Source: Clostridiales bacterium (GTDB lineage Bacteria; Bacillota; Clostridia; Oscillospirales; Oscillospiraceae). From it: a stretch of DNA of 37,556 nt. The notes beneath the pieces are model-generated. The model saw only the letters and a list, made by a program, of their open reading frames with translations. It made no database searches and was not told the origin of the DNA. The DNA lies in NCBI GenBank assembly GCA_019420945.1, contig JAHZGF010000027.1, forward strand, positions 1 through 37,556, given 5' to 3'. Positions 1-7,138 of this stretch are shown one piece after another; the stretch's first letter is position 1; each line of letters opens with the position of its first letter. Both the position numbers and the translations under genes were made by a program.

Positions 1-27
1 ATCAGGCCCTTATAGGGCTTAATCAAG

Positions 28-50
28 CCACCGGCTTAGCCGGTGGTTTT
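28..50 (+). terminator. GC-rich hairpin at left edge (terminator or IS200/IS605-like end)
   Basis: CCACCGGC and GCCGGTGG form a perfect 8-bp stem with a TTA loop, followed on the plus strand by TTTT. A second small hairpin (GCCCT, loop TAT, AGGGC) lies just before it at 6-18. It could end a plus-strand transcript entering from the left, or, less well because the minus-strand U-tract is poor, the minus-strand collagen-like gene. Stacked short hairpins with 3-base loops are also typical of IS200/IS605 ends. The window edge prevents a decision. Confidence 0.4.
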
Positions 51-62
51 GACTGTCTGTGG

Positions 63-1127
63 TTATGATCGGCGCAGTTTGAGAATGGTTAGGTTGATTT
101 CTCCATCAATGGCATCCCCAGAGCCTGTGTAAGTCAGCGAAAATGTCGTAGGAGCTGGAGCTTGGAGAATCAGAAAAGCGGAGCCACAGGCACTGGAGCC
201 GTTTGTGCTGGTAGCGAAATAAATTCCCGTCTCCAAGTGGGAGGTGCCATTGTAGCTGGGGGTAATCTGCATATAATTGGGGGTTCGGAAAATAGCAGAG
301 ACTTTATAGGAGATCAAATAGTATCCTGCATCCAAAGCAATGCGAGTCAGATCAAGCTGGGAGATGGTTCCGGTGGGGTCGGTGACATCCGGGAGCAGAG
401 CAATGAGAGAGCCATTGGTAAGAGGATACTGTATATTGATAAAGGAGGCAAAAATATCGTCTGGAATTTCTCCGGCGGGCCCTGTGGGTCCGGTTTCGCC
501 TTGGGCTCCAGTAGGTCCCGTGGGTCCAATCTCTCCCTGGGCTCCAGCAGGCCCCGTGGGCCCGGTCTCTCCCTGGGCTCCAGCTGGCCCCGTGGGCCCG
601 GGTTCGCCTTGGGCACCTGTGGGCCCTGTGGGTCCGGTTTCGCCTTGGGGCCCCGTGGGCCCTGTGGATCCGGCTTCGCCTTGGGGACCAGTGGGCCCTG
701 TGGATCCGGCTGTGCCTTGAAGTCCAGCGGGGCCTGTGGGTCCAGCTTCGCCTTGAAGTCCAGCGGGTCCTGTGGGTCCGGTTGTGCCTTGGGGCCCAGT
801 GGGTCCTGTGGGTCCGGTTTCACCTTGGGGTCCAGCGGGGCCCGTGGGTCCGATCTCACCCTGAGCCCCTGTTGGGCCGATAGGCCCCGTGGGCCCTGTG
901 GCACTGCTTGAGCCTGGCGGGCCAGTAGGGCCGGTTGGCCCGGTTGGGCCCATATTGCCGGGGGAACCCGTAGCTCCGGTGGGCCCTGGAACACCTGGGG
1001 CGCCGGCAGGCCCCGTAGATCCCGTGGGGCCAGTAGGTCCTGTGGGTCCGATACATCCAATACAGCCGCACAATCGACAATAAGGGCAGGAATCGCAGTA
1101 CCCCTGACAGTACTCAGAATATTGCAT
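63..1127 (-). CDS. collagen-like (Gly-X-Y) spore-surface protein, BclA-like
   Basis: The protein has three parts. A short Cys-rich N-terminus with repeated C-x-x-C spacing comes first, then about 195 residues of uninterrupted Gly-X-Y dominated by GPT, GPA, GAQ and GET, then a globular C-terminal domain of about 130 residues resembling the trimerising C-terminal domain of BclA-type exosporium proteins. There is no signal peptide or membrane segment, which fits deposition from the mother cell. The open frame continues to an ATG at 1173-1175 (370 residues). I prefer the ATG at 1125-1127 (354 residues), because AGGG lies 8 bases upstream of it, the upstream ATG has no ribosome site, and a sigma-K-like promoter overlaps the intervening codons. 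The spore-surface role is inferred from architecture and promoter. Confidence 0.8.
   Translation of the reverse strand: MQYSEYCQGYCDSCPYCRLCGCIGCIGPTGPTGPTGSTGPAGAPGVPGPTGATGSPGNMGPTGPTGPTGPPGSSSATGPTGPIGPTGAQGEIGPTGPAGPQGETGPTGPTGPQGTTGPTGPAGLQGEAGPTGPAGLQGTAGSTGPTGPQGEAGSTGPTGPQGETGPTGPTGAQGEPGPTGPAGAQGETGPTGPAGAQGEIGPTGPTGAQGETGPTGPAGEIPDDIFASFINIQYPLTNGSLIALLPDVTDPTGTISQLDLTRIALDAGYYLISYKVSAIFRTPNYMQITPSYNGTSHLETGIYFATSTNGSSACGSAFLILQAPAPTTFSLTYTGSGDAIDGEINLTILKLRRS
492..887 (-). repeat. 36-bp tandem repeat array encoding 12-residue collagen units
   Basis: Within the collagen-like gene the triplets are organised into a higher-order 12-residue unit of the form GPTGPAGAQGET. It occurs 11 times in a row with substitutions (A/P/L before Q; T, I, A or P at the end), followed by a partial copy. 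At DNA level this is a degenerate 36-bp tandem repeat, so copy number is likely to vary between strains by slippage or recombination. Confidence 0.8.
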
Positions 1128-1163
1128 TGTGACATCCCTGCTTTCATACGATTCTGTACAGCC

Positions 1164-1190
1164 TATTTTATTCATTTAGATGAGATTGGT
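1164..1190 (-). promoter_or_regulatory. sigma-K-like promoter of the collagen-like gene
   Basis: On the minus strand AC (1189-1190) is followed after exactly 16 bases by AATAAAATA (1164-1172). The sigma-K pattern is AC, 16-17 bases, CATANNNTA, so only the first C of the -10 deviates. Transcription would start about 30 bases before the ATG at 1125-1127 and downstream of the ATG at 1173-1175, supporting the shorter protein. Short patterns like this can arise by chance. Confidence 0.45.
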
Positions 1191-1207
1191 GACTGGAGAA
1201 AACGCAC

Positions 1208-1247
1208 AAAAAAACGAGGCGGTGTAAAACCGCCTCGTTTCTTTTTT
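1208..1247 (-). terminator. terminator of the beta-helix surface protein gene
   Basis: ACGAGGCGGT (1214-1223) pairs with ACCGCCTCGT (1229-1238) around a 5-base loop. On the minus strand the hairpin is followed by seven T. It lies 26 bases past the stop of the upstream minus-strand surface protein. A T-run on the other side too could make it work in both directions. Confidence 0.85.
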
Positions 1248-1272
1248 GCCGATCAGAAGATCTAGTCAGATC

Positions 1273-3624
1273 TTACTTGTCGGAAACGTGCTTACCATGG
1301 TAAGCGGCCTTGATCTTGCCGTTGTAAACCAGGATAGCGACCACGCCGCAGCAGGCAACCAGCATGGCGATCACAGCAAAGGTGATGTTGCTATTGTCGC
1401 CGGTCTTGGGACCGTTGTTGGTGGTGTTATTGGTGTTGTTGCCGGTATTACCATTGTCGCCAGTGTTGCCGCCGTTGCCGTTATCACCGGTGTTGCCGGT
1501 GTTGCCGCCGGTCTCGCCGGTAGCGGGAATCTCAACGGATTCTTCATAGCCGCAGACAGTGCAGACGTGGTGCTTGCTGCCGGCCTCAGTGGCGGTAGCA
1601 ATCTTGTCCACAATCCAGTCACCGTAGGTGTGGGCCTCGGGAGCGGTAGTCTCGCCGCAGCCGCAAACCTGCCAATGGCCATCGCTGTTGCTGTCCCAGG
1701 AGAAGGAGTGCTGGTGAATCACCAGACTGCCGTTCTCGTCGGCCTCAAGGCCGGCGTTCTCGGGATTTTCAACAGTGGCTTCCACATCCATGGCCAGAAC
1801 GAGAGCCCGGAAATCGGGGATTTCGGAGGTAAAGGTGACGTTCTTGCCGAAGGAGACAATCATGTTGTCTTTACCGACCTTAGCGCTGTCCTCAACATAG
1901 ATGCCGACGGGGTTGCTGCCCTGGAAGTCAGCAACAGCGCCCTCGCCAAAGGTGAGGCTGGCAGGCACGTTGGCGTTGCTTACCACACGGCTATCCACAT
2001 TGACGGCATACCAGGACTTGGCGCCAGTCACGGTGGTCAGAGTGCCGTTGACAGTCACATCGGAAGCACCCACGATCAGGGGAGCGCCGCCGTAGGTGGC
2101 GGAGTTGTCCAGCTTCAGATCAGTCAGCACCACGTTCTGGGCGTTCCAGACATTCAGAGTGTGGTTATTGTTGGCGCCGGCAGTCAGGGTGCCGTTCTTC
2201 AGCTGAACACCATCAGCGGTAATGTCCATCAGGTGGTTGTTGTTACTGCTGGCATCCTTAGCAAAGCTATCGGAAGCGGAGATCTCGTTGCCGTTCAGAT
2301 CCAGGATCAGACCCTTGGTGTTCAGGGGCAGCATGCTGTCCAGCGCCACATCCTTCAGCAGCTTGACGGTGCCGTTTTCGCCGGCAGCGGCAACGGCCTT
2401 GGAGAGATCGGTGTAGCCCACGCCGTCGACAGTGGCAACAGCAAAGGTCTCAGCGGTCAGCTCGTCACCGGTGTTCTCGGTGAGCATAAAGGTGTGCTTA
2501 TCAGTACGACCGCCAGCGGTGTAGCCATCGTCTACACCGTAGTAGTAGGCTACGTTGTCAAAGTCACAGTACTCAATGGTAATGATGCTCTCGTCAGCCT
2601 CACTATCAGTCACCTGGTTGCAGTAGACAGCGTCATACATGTTGGTGAAGGAGCAGCCGGACAGAGTAACGGCGACACCGCCCTGGGAGCCCACAACCAC
2701 AGCGTGGTCAGCCTGGCCTTCAGTGTGGCCAACAAAGTCAACGCCATTGACAGTCAGGCTGGTGCCTTCCTTCAGGCCTTCGACAGAGGCGCTGTTGTTG
2801 AAGGCAGCGCCGGCATAACCCAAGGTCACAGTATGTCCATTGCCGTTGACGGTGATATTGGCACCACCGGCGGGAATTTCAACCGCGCTGGTCAGAGTGA
2901 TGTCATCCAACAGGTTGATCTCCATACCGTTGCCATTAGCCACGGCGTCAGACAGATCAGTGTAGCCCACGCCATTGACAGTGGCCACAGCAAAGGTCTC
3001 AGCGGTCAGCACATCGCCGGTATTGTTGGTGAGGTTAAATTCGTGTTTGTCGGTGCGTCCGCCAGTGGTGTAGCCATCGTCCACGCTATAGTAATAGGCC
3101 ACGTTGCTAAAATTGCACTGGTCAATGTTGATCGTGCTCATAGCAGCGTTGGGGTCGGTCACCTGATTGCAGTAGACTGCGTCGTACATGTTGGTGAAAG
3201 AGCAGCCGGACAGGGTGACGTTGACACCGCCGGTGGAACCAACGATCACGGCGTAGTCAGCCTGGCCCTTAGTGTGGCCCACAAAATTGACCCCGTTCAC
3301 AGTCAGAGTAGTGCCCGCCTGCAGTCCCTCAGGAGAGGTCGTGTAGCTGAAGGCACCACCGGCGTAACCCAGAGTCACGGTATTCTCGTTACCGTTGATG
3401 GTGACGGTATCGCCCGCCGGAATCTCCACCGGACTGGCCAGGGTGATGTTGGTCAGCAGGGTGATTTCGGCACCGTTGGCTTTGTTCACAGCCTCCTGGA
3501 GTGTGGCATAGTCAGTGCCATTCACAGATGCCTGATTAGGCCCTTCTGCAAACGCTGCAGCCGGCAGCATGGCAATAACCATGACGACAGCGAACAGCGC
3601 AGCGAGTCATTTTTTGGTTCTCAT
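1273..3624 (-). CDS. wall-anchored beta-helix surface protein; signal peptide interrupted by in-frame UGA (possible pseudogene)
   Basis: The start is the ATG at 3622-3624, preceded by AAGGAGG at ideal spacing, but codon 6 (3607-3609) is TGA. Reading past it gives MRTKK-stop-LAALFAVV, continuing into MVIAMLPAAAFA, an otherwise normal signal peptide. The sister protein at 29899 has MKTKKLL here, so a TTA-to-TGA change is the simplest explanation. The remaining 769 codons from ATG 3580-3582 are open, but that ATG has no ribosome site and would leave a truncated signal. Numbered from that Met: two tandem beta-helix modules (about 20-200 and 201-383), a further beta-helix region, a Cys/His module with CxxC pairs (about 622-690), a Gly/Asn/Thr-rich linker, PKTGD at about 723, a membrane span and a Lys-containing tail. 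Probable sortase substrate and adhesin or glycan binder. Its disrupted state may be strain-specific or a base-call error. Confidence 0.75.
2395..3533 (-). repeat. tandem duplication of a roughly 546-bp beta-helix module
   Basis: Two consecutive modules run from a VNG(T/V)xY motif through SGCSFTNMYDAVYCNQVTD to TAETFAVATV, and a third copy of the motif begins at about 2440. The spacings are about 545 and 548 bp. DNA identity is high in stretches, for example around the CNQVTD segments at 2615-2640 and 3160-3185. It is an internal gene duplication that lengthens the beta-helix by about 182 residues per module. Confidence 0.75.
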
Positions 3625-3737
3625 AGAATTCCTCCTTGTTGTTTTCCCGGGGGAGACAAAGGGCAGCTTTACCTTCTCCGGTTTTTGTATGCAGTTTGGC
3701 TTTGGACATAATACATCAAGTCTACTGTATACATAGC

Positions 3738-3768
3738 ATAATATGCCACTTTTTGGGGACACTGTCAA
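3738..3768 (-). promoter_or_regulatory. sigma-A-type promoter of the beta-helix surface protein gene
   Basis: On the minus strand there is a perfect TTGACA (3763-3768). The best -10 is CATATT at 17 bases (3740-3745) or TATTAT at 19 bases (3738-3743). The start would lie about 110 bases upstream of the ATG at 3622-3624. A housekeeping promoter suggests expression in vegetative cells. Confidence 0.65.
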
Positions 3769-3897
3769 TATTTAGAGCGCGTTTTTGCAGGTCTATTTTA
3801 TAGGAGGTAAAATAAATGAAAATTCTGTCGAATTTTGGAAGAAGATCCCAATACTTTTTGATTATTTATTAAATATGATCAGATTGCGTTTACAAGG

Positions 3898-3930
3898 AAA
3901 AAGGGCGGCATGACGTTTGTCATGCCGCCC
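3898..3930 (-). terminator. terminator of the Cys-rich coat-like gene
   Basis: GGGCGGCATGAC (3903-3914) and GTCATGCCGCCC (3919-3930) form a perfect 12-bp stem with a 4-base loop. On the minus strand it is followed by TTTTT, 27 bases after the stop codon. Confidence 0.88.
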
Positions 3931-3957
3931 CAAAGGTTGGGTTCGGCCGGTTGAATT

Positions 3958-4797
3958 TTACTGGCAGCAGCTCTTGCGCAGCTCACTGAGGGGATCAATG
4001 TCGCTGGCAGCGGAAGGGGGGAAGAACTGGCCCACCGGGAAGTTGACCTGCTGGAAAATCTCGCAGGGGTCGTCGTCGCAGTGCTCGTAAGAGCACTCCT
4101 TGTCGGGCATGCAGTAATCGTAGACTGGGATGAGCAGCTGGGAGTCTCGCTCCAGCCGCAGGATGGAGAACTGGCCCAGGCTGAGATAAACCCGGCGAAC
4201 CGAGTCATTATCCAACAGGATGGGCTCATCAAAGGCGGCCTGGATTCCTGCAGGCACCTCCGCCAGAGTGTGTTCGCCGCACATGGGCCGCTCGCAGACA
4301 TTGCACAGCTTCAGAGACAGGATGATGGGATCCACTGCCTCCACCACAGCCTGAGGCTTGTTGTTATCCAGGATCAGATCTTCCTGGAGATCCTGGCAGG
4401 AGACCCCGGAGGTAAACACCTTGGCGGAACCCTCGCTGCCAAAGAGGACGGAGCGCTTGTCAAAGACGGCCAGGCCGGTAATTTGGACGGGGCGGCTGCA
4501 GCCGGTGAATGCGTCACAGGTTACCTTATAGTAGTAGCGCAGATCCACGGTATAGAAGCCCCGGTTGAAGCCCATGGGCTCTACATTGACCAGCACATAG
4601 AGCAGGCACGCCCGACCCGCCTTGACGTTGGTAGCCTGGTCGATGACGGCCTGGGAGGACTGGGTGGGGTAGAGCCGCAGATCCTCGATGCAGTCCTTGG
4701 CCTGGCAGGAATCGTAAATTTTCTTGGTATGGATACAGGTAGCTTCCCGAACGGCGCTGAGGTCGCAGACCGGGCCGGGAACGACAGTTTGAGCCAT
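3958..4797 (-). CDS. Cys-rich protein of unknown family, probably spore-associated
   Basis: I do not recognise a named family in these 279 residues. The start is well fixed by AAGGAGG 7-8 bases upstream of ATG 4795-4797. No signal peptide or membrane segment is seen, so it is probably cytosolic or assembled on a mother-cell-made structure. It contains about 19 cysteines, several in close pairs (CNVCERPMC; YEHCDDDPC; terminal SCCQ). The middle part looks beta-rich with alternating hydrophobic residues (LRYYYKV, PIILSLKLC). It has its own terminator and a close sigma-K promoter match, and it lies near a collagen-like spore-surface gene. I infer a spore coat or exosporium protein held by disulfides; direct evidence is limited to promoter and composition. 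Confidence 0.7.
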   Translation of the reverse strand: MAQTVVPGPVCDLSAVREATCIHTKKIYDSCQAKDCIEDLRLYPTQSSQAVIDQATNVKAGRACLLYVLVNVEPMGFNRGFYTVDLRYYYKVTCDAFTGCSRPVQITGLAVFDKRSVLFGSEGSAKVFTSGVSCQDLQEDLILDNNKPQAVVEAVDPIILSLKLCNVCERPMCGEHTLAEVPAGIQAAFDEPILLDNDSVRRVYLSLGQFSILRLERDSQLLIPVYDYCMPDKECSYEHCDDDPCEIFQQVNFPVGQFFPPSAASDIDPLSELRKSCCQ

Positions 4798-4850
4798 AAA
4801 AAAACCTCCTTGGGATAAGTAGGGAAGGATGGGCGGAATCCCTTCCGTGT

Positions 4851-4877
4851 TATCCTATGCGCCCGGGTTGAAACGGT
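4851..4877 (-). promoter_or_regulatory. sigma-K-type promoter of the Cys-rich gene
   Basis: On the minus strand AC (4876-4877) is separated by 16 bases from CATAGGATA (4851-4859), an exact match to AC, N16, CATANNNTA. The predicted start is about 45 bases ahead of the ATG at 4795-4797. Sigma-K drives late mother-cell genes, so this is the main reason to link the gene to the spore coat. Confidence 0.6.
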
Positions 4878-4909
4878 GCGAAAAAGAGGGTGAATTTCCT
4901 GACTGACTG

Positions 4910-4918
4910 TGTTATGAT
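4910..4918 (+). promoter_or_regulatory. extended -10 promoter of the CYTH gene
   Basis: TGTTATGAT is an extended -10 (TGn plus TATGAT). No good -35 is seen, as expected for extended -10 promoters. The start would lie near 4925, giving a very short leader holding the GAGAGGTG ribosome site. It is divergent from the sigma-K-type promoter just to the left. Confidence 0.4.
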
Positions 4919-4938
4919 AACCCGAGAGGTGAACAACC

Positions 4939-5412
4939 ATGGAAATTGAACGTAAATTCAAACTCATTGAGTTTCCGAGTTTGCCGGAGGTGGCCTTTCT
5001 GGACCAGTGGCAGGGCTATCTGGCCACGGATCCGGAGGTGCGGATCCGCCGGACGGAGAACCATACCGAGGGCATTGAAACTTATATTTTGTGTATCAAG
5101 AGCGTGGGAGATCTGGTGCGCCACGAGGTGGAGACCGAGATAACCCGGGAACAGTTTGAAGAGCTGGCTTCCATGCTGGACTATCCCCTGATTCACAAGG
5201 AACTCCACGCCTATCGGCTGCCCGACGGCCATGTGATGGAGTGCTCCCGGGTGGATGATGGGGCCTTCAGCTACGCGGAGGTGGAGTTTGCCTCGGTAGA
5301 GGAGGCCAATGCCTGGATACCCCCGGAGTGGCTGGGTCGGGAGATGACCTATGAAAAGGGCTTTAAGATGCGTCAATATTGGAGTGACCGCAGCTTGGCC
5401 CGGAATATCTGA
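4939..5412 (+). CDS. CYTH-domain protein (triphosphate tunnel metalloenzyme family)
   Basis: The 157-residue protein opens with MEIERKF, the ExExK signature that gives the CYTH fold its name. It then shows RIRR (about 35-38), an EVETEI strand, KELHAYRL, and YAEVEF near residue 113, all paired charged strands of the eight-stranded tunnel. Known members hydrolyse inorganic triphosphate, thiamine triphosphate or other nucleoside triphosphates, or act as class IV adenylate cyclases; small stand-alone members in Firmicutes are mostly of undefined substrate. It is cytosolic. A GAGAGGTG ribosome site precedes the ATG, and it forms a single-gene unit with its own terminator. Fold assignment is firm; substrate unknown. 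Confidence 0.85.
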   Translation: MEIERKFKLIEFPSLPEVAFLDQWQGYLATDPEVRIRRTENHTEGIETYILCIKSVGDLVRHEVETEITREQFEELASMLDYPLIHKELHAYRLPDGHVMECSRVDDGAFSYAEVEFASVEEANAWIPPEWLGREMTYEKGFKMRQYWSDRSLARNI

Positions 5413-5432
5413 CCTAATATTTTAATCTTAAG

Positions 5433-5465
5433 AAGCTGCCGCAACTTTGTTGCGGCAGCTTTTTT
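5433..5465 (+). terminator. terminator of the CYTH gene
   Basis: AGCTGCCGCAAC (5434-5445) and GTTGCGGCAGCT (5449-5460) form a perfect 12-bp stem with a TTT loop, followed by a run of T. It lies 21 bases after the stop and separates the gene from the sporulation operon. Confidence 0.92.
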
Positions 5466-5467
5466 CA

Positions 5468-5497
5468 GTCATAGCCCGGGACAACCCCTCATAGAGT
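5468..5497 (+). promoter_or_regulatory. sigma-E-like promoter of the spoIIIA operon
   Basis: GTCATAG (5468-5474) and CATAGAGT (5490-5497) are separated by 15 bases. This resembles the sigma-E pattern of a -35 with ATA and a -10 CATACANT, with one change in the conserved -10 positions. In Bacillus subtilis spoIIIA is transcribed by sigma-E in the mother cell, so the position is right. The predicted start is about 20 bases ahead of the TTG start codon. Confidence 0.55.
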
Positions 5498-5522
5498 GTA
5501 GGGAAACGCGAGGTGATGTAGG

Positions 5523-6431
5523 TTGTACGATGAAGCATTTGCGGCCTGTACGGCGGTGCTGTCCCGGGAGATGCGCACGGCGCTGCTGGCCACCGTGGGG
5601 GAGGAGAGCCGGCCCTGGGAGGAGATCCGACTCCGGGCGGGCCGGGGGGTCACAGTACAGAGGGGCGGCGTGGAACAGCCGGTACTGCTGGCGGGGGCTC
5701 CGATCATGGTGACCAGCCAGGAACTCAATACGGTGCTGGAGCGGGCCACCCAGTCCTCCTATCAGTCGGCGGCAGAGCAGCTGCGCCGGGGATTTTATAC
5801 CATGAGAGGAGGCCACCGCATCGGCGTCAGCGGCACCATGTCGGTACGGGAAGGCAGGGCTGTGGCCTTCCGGGACCTGTCCTCTCTGGCCATCCGGGTG
5901 GCCAGAGCCTATCCCGGCGTGGCTGCTGAGCTGGAGGACAAGCTGCTGGAGCAGGGGGCCTTTCCCTCCACATTGATCCTGTCTCCTCCGGGGATGGGCA
6001 AAACCACCCTGCTGCGGGAACTGCTGCGGCTGTTGTCGGACCGGTTCTCCCTGCGATGTGCCCTGGCGGATGAGCGGGGAGAGGTGGCTGCTCTCTGGCG
6101 GGGCTTGCCCCAGCTGGAGGTGGGACTGCACACCGACGTGCTGGACGGCTGTCCCAAGGCGGAAGGGATGATGATGCTGTTGCGGAGCATGAATCCTCAA
6201 ATTCTGGCCGCCGACGAGATCACCGCCCCGGAGGATGTCCGGGCCGCCACCATGGCCTCCAACTGCGGGGTGGCGGTGCTGGCCACCGCCCACGGGGGAG
6301 ATGTGGAGGAGCTGAAACGACGGCCTCTCTACCGGGAACTGTTGGCCCAGAATATTTTTCGGCGGGTCATCCTGATCCGCCGGGATGAGACAGGAAAGCG
6401 GATCTACCGGATGGAGGAACTGCCATGCTGA
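5523..6431 (+). CDS. spoIIIAA: stage III sporulation protein AA (engulfment channel ATPase)
   Basis: SpoIIIAA is the cytosolic secretion-type ATPase of the SpoIIIA-SpoIIQ channel that links mother cell and forespore. The 302-residue protein has Walker A PPGMGKTT at 155-162, Walker B ILAADE ending at 231-232, and DERGE at 183-187, in the order found in secretion ATPases. The start is TTG 5523, with AGGTG 7 bases upstream and an in-frame stop just ahead of it; the nearby ATG at 5530 is in another frame. It is the first gene of eight closely packed genes and overlaps spoIIIAB by 7 bases. Length and order match known operons. Confidence 0.95.
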   Translation: MYDEAFAACTAVLSREMRTALLATVGEESRPWEEIRLRAGRGVTVQRGGVEQPVLLAGAPIMVTSQELNTVLERATQSSYQSAAEQLRRGFYTMRGGHRIGVSGTMSVREGRAVAFRDLSSLAIRVARAYPGVAAELEDKLLEQGAFPSTLILSPPGMGKTTLLRELLRLLSDRFSLRCALADERGEVAALWRGLPQLEVGLHTDVLDGCPKAEGMMMLLRSMNPQILAADEITAPEDVRAATMASNCGVAVLATAHGGDVEELKRRPLYRELLAQNIFRRVILIRRDETGKRIYRMEELPC

Positions 6432-6925
6432 AGGCATTAGGGGCTTTGGCGGTATTCTGCGGCCTGAGTTGGTGTGGGTTCCAGCGGGCAGGCTGGTACC
6501 GCCGCCGGCTGGACTGCCTGGAGGCCTGGCACCGGGGCGTGCTGGAGGGGGAGCGGATGCTCTGCGAGTTGGGGGAGACTACCCCGGTTTTTTTGGAACG
6601 GCTGGCAATGGAACCTCCCCTCAAGGAGATGGCCCGCAATTGCCTGGACCGGCTGGACCGGGAGGAACGGCTGGAGCCGGCCTGGACCGGAGCGCTGGCC
6701 TCGGCGTCCCTCCCCCTCAGTGAGGAGGAGTGCCGGACGGTTGCCACTCTGGGGACGGTGATCGGTCGCTATGACATATCCCAGCAGCGTCCTGCTTTGG
6801 AGGCGGCCCGAAGTCGGCTGGAGGAACATCTGGCCCGGGCGGAGGAGGAGAAGGTTCGGCTGGGCCGGATGTGGTCGGTGCTGGGCCTGTCCGCCGGGGT
6901 GCTGGCGGTGGTAATGCTGTACTGA
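6425..6925 (+). CDS. spoIIIAB: stage III sporulation protein AB
   Basis: The 166-residue protein has a hydrophobic N-terminal segment (about 3-20), a long helical, charged middle, and a C-terminal hydrophobic segment (about 150-165). This is the SpoIIIAB plan, related to GspF-type inner-membrane platform proteins of type II secretion. It is predicted to anchor the SpoIIIAA ATPase at the mother-cell side of the outer forespore membrane. It overlaps the 3' end of spoIIIAA, suggesting translational coupling. The sequence is divergent, so assignment rests on both architecture and operon position. Confidence 0.92.
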   Translation: MLKALGALAVFCGLSWCGFQRAGWYRRRLDCLEAWHRGVLEGERMLCELGETTPVFLERLAMEPPLKEMARNCLDRLDREERLEPAWTGALASASLPLSEEECRTVATLGTVIGRYDISQQRPALEAARSRLEEHLARAEEEKVRLGRMWSVLGLSAGVLAVVMLY

Positions 6926-6943
6926 GGAGAGAGGAAAAACACT

Positions 6944-7138
6944 ATGGATGTGAGTCTGATTTTCAAAATTGCCGCCATCGGCATTGTGGTGTCGGTGCTC
7001 AACCAGGTGCTGGCCCGGTCGGGGCGGGAGGAGCAGGCCACCATGACCACCCTGGCAGGGCTGGTGGTGGTGCTGATGCTGGTGGTGCGCCAGATTGCCG
7101 ATCTGTTTGATCTGGTCCAGACCCTGTTTGAGCTATGA
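6944..7138 (+). CDS. spoIIIAC: stage III sporulation protein AC
   Basis: A 64-residue membrane protein with two hydrophobic helices (about 4-24 and 36-58) joined by a short polar stretch (SGREEQATM). Length and layout match SpoIIIAC, a small integral component of the forespore channel complex. The ATG follows GAGGAGAGAGGA at good spacing, and the gene overlaps spoIIIAD by four bases. Confidence 0.95.
   Translation: MDVSLIFKIAAIGIVVSVLNQVLARSGREEQATMTTLAGLVVVLMLVVRQIADLFDLVQTLFEL

Larger units (their letters stand above)
3625..3957. other. 333-bp intergenic stretch with promoter, terminator and a doubtful small ORF
   Basis: This gap holds the minus-strand promoter of the beta-helix gene (3738-3768) and the minus-strand terminator of the next gene (3903-3930). 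On the plus strand TAGGAGGT (3801-3808) precedes ATG 3816, which opens an 18-codon frame ending at 3872. A promoter-like TTGCAG, 17 bases, TAAAAT overlaps that same site and would start transcription after the ATG, so I do not call it a gene. No RNA gene was recognised. Confidence 0.5.

Noticed and set aside
340..911. Plus-strand frames in the collagen repeat region, and a CRISPR-like look of the repeats
   Set aside because: The repeats are adjacent and coding (36-bp Gly-X-Y units), with no unique spacers and no cas genes.
3607..3609. UGA as selenocysteine codon
   Set aside because: It lies in a hydrophobic signal peptide where the sister gene has Leu, and I see no convincing bacterial SECIS hairpin right after it.
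1246..3711. 821-codon plus-strand open frame opposite the beta-helix gene
   Set aside because: It is an antisense shadow with low-complexity Val/Gly/Ala composition; the minus strand has the signal peptide region, repeats and sorting signal, plus a promoter and terminator.
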